The notes beneath the pieces were generated by a model, which saw only the letters and a list, made by a program, of their open reading frames with translations, did no database searches and was not told the DNA's origin. DNA of 64,000 bases, taken from NCBI RefSeq assembly GCF_000003815.2, contig NC_049987.1, positions 10,170,612-10,234,611 of the forward strand. The letters run 5' to 3'. Shown one piece after another: positions 62,401-64,000 of this stretch. The translations under genes and the position numbers were made by a program. Within the stretch, counting starts at the first letter, position 1, and the number at the start of each line of letters is the position of its first letter. This DNA comes from Branchiostoma floridae. Lineage: Eukaryota > Chordata > Leptocardii > Amphioxiformes > Branchiostomatidae.

Positions 62401-63632
62401 TTGGAAGCACGCTTGATCCTCTTAAAAGTCTTCGCGGCTTCCAAACGAAAGTCAGAGTCTGTGGAACAAACAACGTTCACAGAGTCAATCAGATTCTCCC
62501 TTAGCCTGGTGCCAGACTGATTCCACGGTCTGCAAGGGTCTTCTCTAGGATCAACTTACCCCCCAAAAAATTGTTACCACAGACACTCGCCCCAACCCCG
62601 GGCTAGCTAGACCCTGAGTTTCTCATGGTATAAGTCATTGGAGTGGGGTCTGTGGTGAAATCACACTGGACGTATGTTGGTCCTATAGCCAATGACCTGG
62701 TCTGGATAGACTCTGGAAACAGTCTGGTAACCTCAATGCTGCATACATTCAATTCACTATCACTATTGGTATTGCGTTAGATCTGTAAGTAGCTAATGTT
62801 TTCTATTCAATAGGTGAATCATATTACATGATATCAGATTCGCACTACAAACGATTGTGGCAAAGCATATGAACAAGATTGGGTAGATTACATGTTTCGG
62901 TTGTATCATATCATGCCGCCTTACCATCAAATAGCTCCTTGTTTCCGCTCGCAATCTTCTCCAAGTTGTCCAAGTCTCGCTTCTCAAGCTGACTCTGAAG
63001 TATTTCGTTCACTGCAATGAGAAATTGCAATTCTTCAGTACGACCAAATTTAAGGATGAGTGAATAAATAAGAATTCACCTTTGTTCTTATTGTATGAGA
63101 ACAGGACAGGTCACCTCATATTTGGTATACTTGAGTGAATTTTGTACGTGGGGGCCTTCTGGGGTTGAAGCCTGGTTGCGTGAGATTAGAATGATTCCTG
63201 AGTGAAAAATCTGCAGACCTCAATAGTTCCTTAGGTGTACGGTGTACACCAACGAACGAAAAGTTGATCTAGGAACGTTTATATAGCTTTGGGGGTTTAA
63301 AAATGCAAAAAAGCAAGAAAAAAAAACTTCGTTGATCATTGGCCATGGGTATAAGAACTTACTGCTATTCTTCTTATTGTATATGGCCCGGTCTCTATCA
63401 TCGTATGATAGGCTCAACTTTACAACGATAAATTGAGGACATTCTTGGAAAAGCCGTACGTGGATGCTTGTGGTGAATCTTCAGCTGTCTTACGCTTCAC
63501 TAAAAAGTTGTACGACAACAACAAAAATCGCAGGCCGAATGCGAGCGCGCAGCGTATTGGGTACGTACCTTCCCCGGCGTACACGAACGCCACCAGCACA
63601 GCCAGAACCACAAGTACGGCTGCAGTCTTCAT
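59479..63632 (-). CDS. Small basic secreted protein, 134 aa, 5 exons, unrecognised
   Basis: Exons on the minus strand: 63632-63569, 63443-63363, 63011-62925, 62458-62372, 59564-59479 (64, 81, 87, 87, 86 nt; total 405). All four introns are phase 1 with GT-AG ends. Residues 1-20 are a signal peptide (MKTAAVLVVLAVLVAFVYAG), so the product is secreted. The mature part is highly charged and probably helical: LSLSYDDRDRAIYNKKNS, NEILQSQLEKRDLDNLEKIA, AAKTFKRIKRASKTMTPEDY, then LSVAKFAGQDGARKIMAFSK and a KKKK end. It has one cysteine only, so it is not a disulfide-rich peptide, and KR dibasic sites could be cleaved. The exon 2 acceptor (TTTTCCAAG) is the weakest call. The last intron (2.8 kb) holds an assembly gap and a transposon. 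I do not recognise the family; exon regularity argues that it is a real gene. Confidence 0.78.
60944..61620. mobile_element. 677-bp non-autonomous element with GTGGTTGC repeats
   Basis: Termini TACAGTCAAACCTGTCC and GGACAGGTTTCACTGTA are inverted repeats. GTGGTTGC recurs six times near the two ends. No transposase coding. It sits in the last intron of the secreted-protein gene. Confidence 0.78.
61792..62228. other. Assembly gap, 437 N
   Basis: Run of N inside the last intron of the secreted-protein gene. A small exon could be hidden, although phases already match without one. Confidence 0.99.
62502..62734. mobile_element. MITE related to the pair at 20164-20522
   Basis: Begins TAGCCTGGTGCCAGACTGAT and ends GGAAACAGTCTGGTAACCTC, inverted to each other. 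Lies in the third intron of the secreted-protein gene. Confidence 0.7.
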
Positions 63633-63807
63633 GTTTCTGTCACCAGACGGTGCCGCCGTATACCTACAGAAGTCACAAACGAACTGTTTGGACGAACTTG
63701 GTGGTTACTCACGTTTAAGATAGTCCTACGCCTCCAATTTTTTTGGCGCATGCGGTGTAGAGTTTTGGGGTTTGATTCCATTGTGTACGCATGAACACGC
63801 CTTGCAT

Positions 63808-63815
63808 TGACGTCA
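63808..63815. promoter_or_regulatory. Perfect CRE palindrome upstream of the secreted-protein gene
   Basis: TGACGTCA, the full CREB site, about 175 bp upstream of the start codon at 63630-63632. Occurrence by chance is possible. Confidence 0.3.
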
Positions 63816-63829
63816 CAAACTATTGTCAA

Positions 63830-64000
63830 GGCTACGAGAGGGGAGAAGATGACTCATGATTGACGGGTGCCTGGGCTGTACGCCTAGCCTTCAGGCGAAG
63901 CCTAAAGGCCAACCAGTTGTGAAACGGCTTAAATCCGTAGAATGTCACTGAAAATACTTGTAAACGACATCAATATAGAGTTTAATGTATTTGTTTACAT
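63830..64000. other. Window edge, no gene seen
   Basis: Contains a short inverted pair (TAGCCTTCAGGCGAAGCCTAAAGGC area). Nothing codes here that I can support. Confidence 0.4.

Overview
The window looks like nuclear DNA of an invertebrate deuterostome, most likely a cephalochordate (amphioxus). Genes are split by phase-consistent GT-AG introns. The families are animal-specific: an Ig cell-adhesion receptor, a class A GPCR and a Roco kinase. Introns and spacers are full of short foldback elements, LINE tails, minisatellites and satellite arrays. The species call is inference from gene structure and repeat style. Two N gaps (58370-58469 and 61792-62228) show it is a draft assembly.

Layout. (1) 1-8320, + strand: the 3' part of a Kirrel/nephrin-like Ig-superfamily membrane receptor (8 exons, 5' end outside the window). 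(2) 8320-14260: gene-poor spacer with a long (CA)n tract. (3) 14268-18172, + strand: a complete four-exon, 391-residue rhodopsin-family GPCR closest in motifs to the adenosine-receptor branch. Its last intron is full of repeats. (4) 20544-51509, - strand: a complete LRRK-family (Roco) kinase. I joined 33 coding exons by splice phase; they total 8043 nt, exactly 2681 codons, and read ANK - LRR - ROC GTPase - COR - kinase - WD40. LRRK1-like features dominate. The gene converges tail-to-tail with the GPCR. (5) 51.5-55.1 kb: LRRK upstream region, foldback elements, a cluster of E2F-like motifs and two orphan + strand coding-like exons. (6) 55.15-58.3 kb: two satellite-like arrays (about 131 bp and about 157 bp monomers) running into the first gap. 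(7) 59479-63632, - strand: a complete five-exon gene for a small basic secreted protein of 134 residues that I do not recognise. All four of its introns are phase 1. A non-autonomous transposon and the second gap lie in its last intron.

The genes do not form a pathway with each other; this is an ordinary animal chromosome segment. The most distinctive items are the unrecognised secreted-protein gene, the in-frame 168-bp tandem exon duplication and a 170-bp ankyrin-exon duplication inside the LRRK gene, a G-rich minisatellite family in two LRRK introns, a 1.07-kb inverted-repeat element carrying a 101-codon open frame, and the two satellite arrays.
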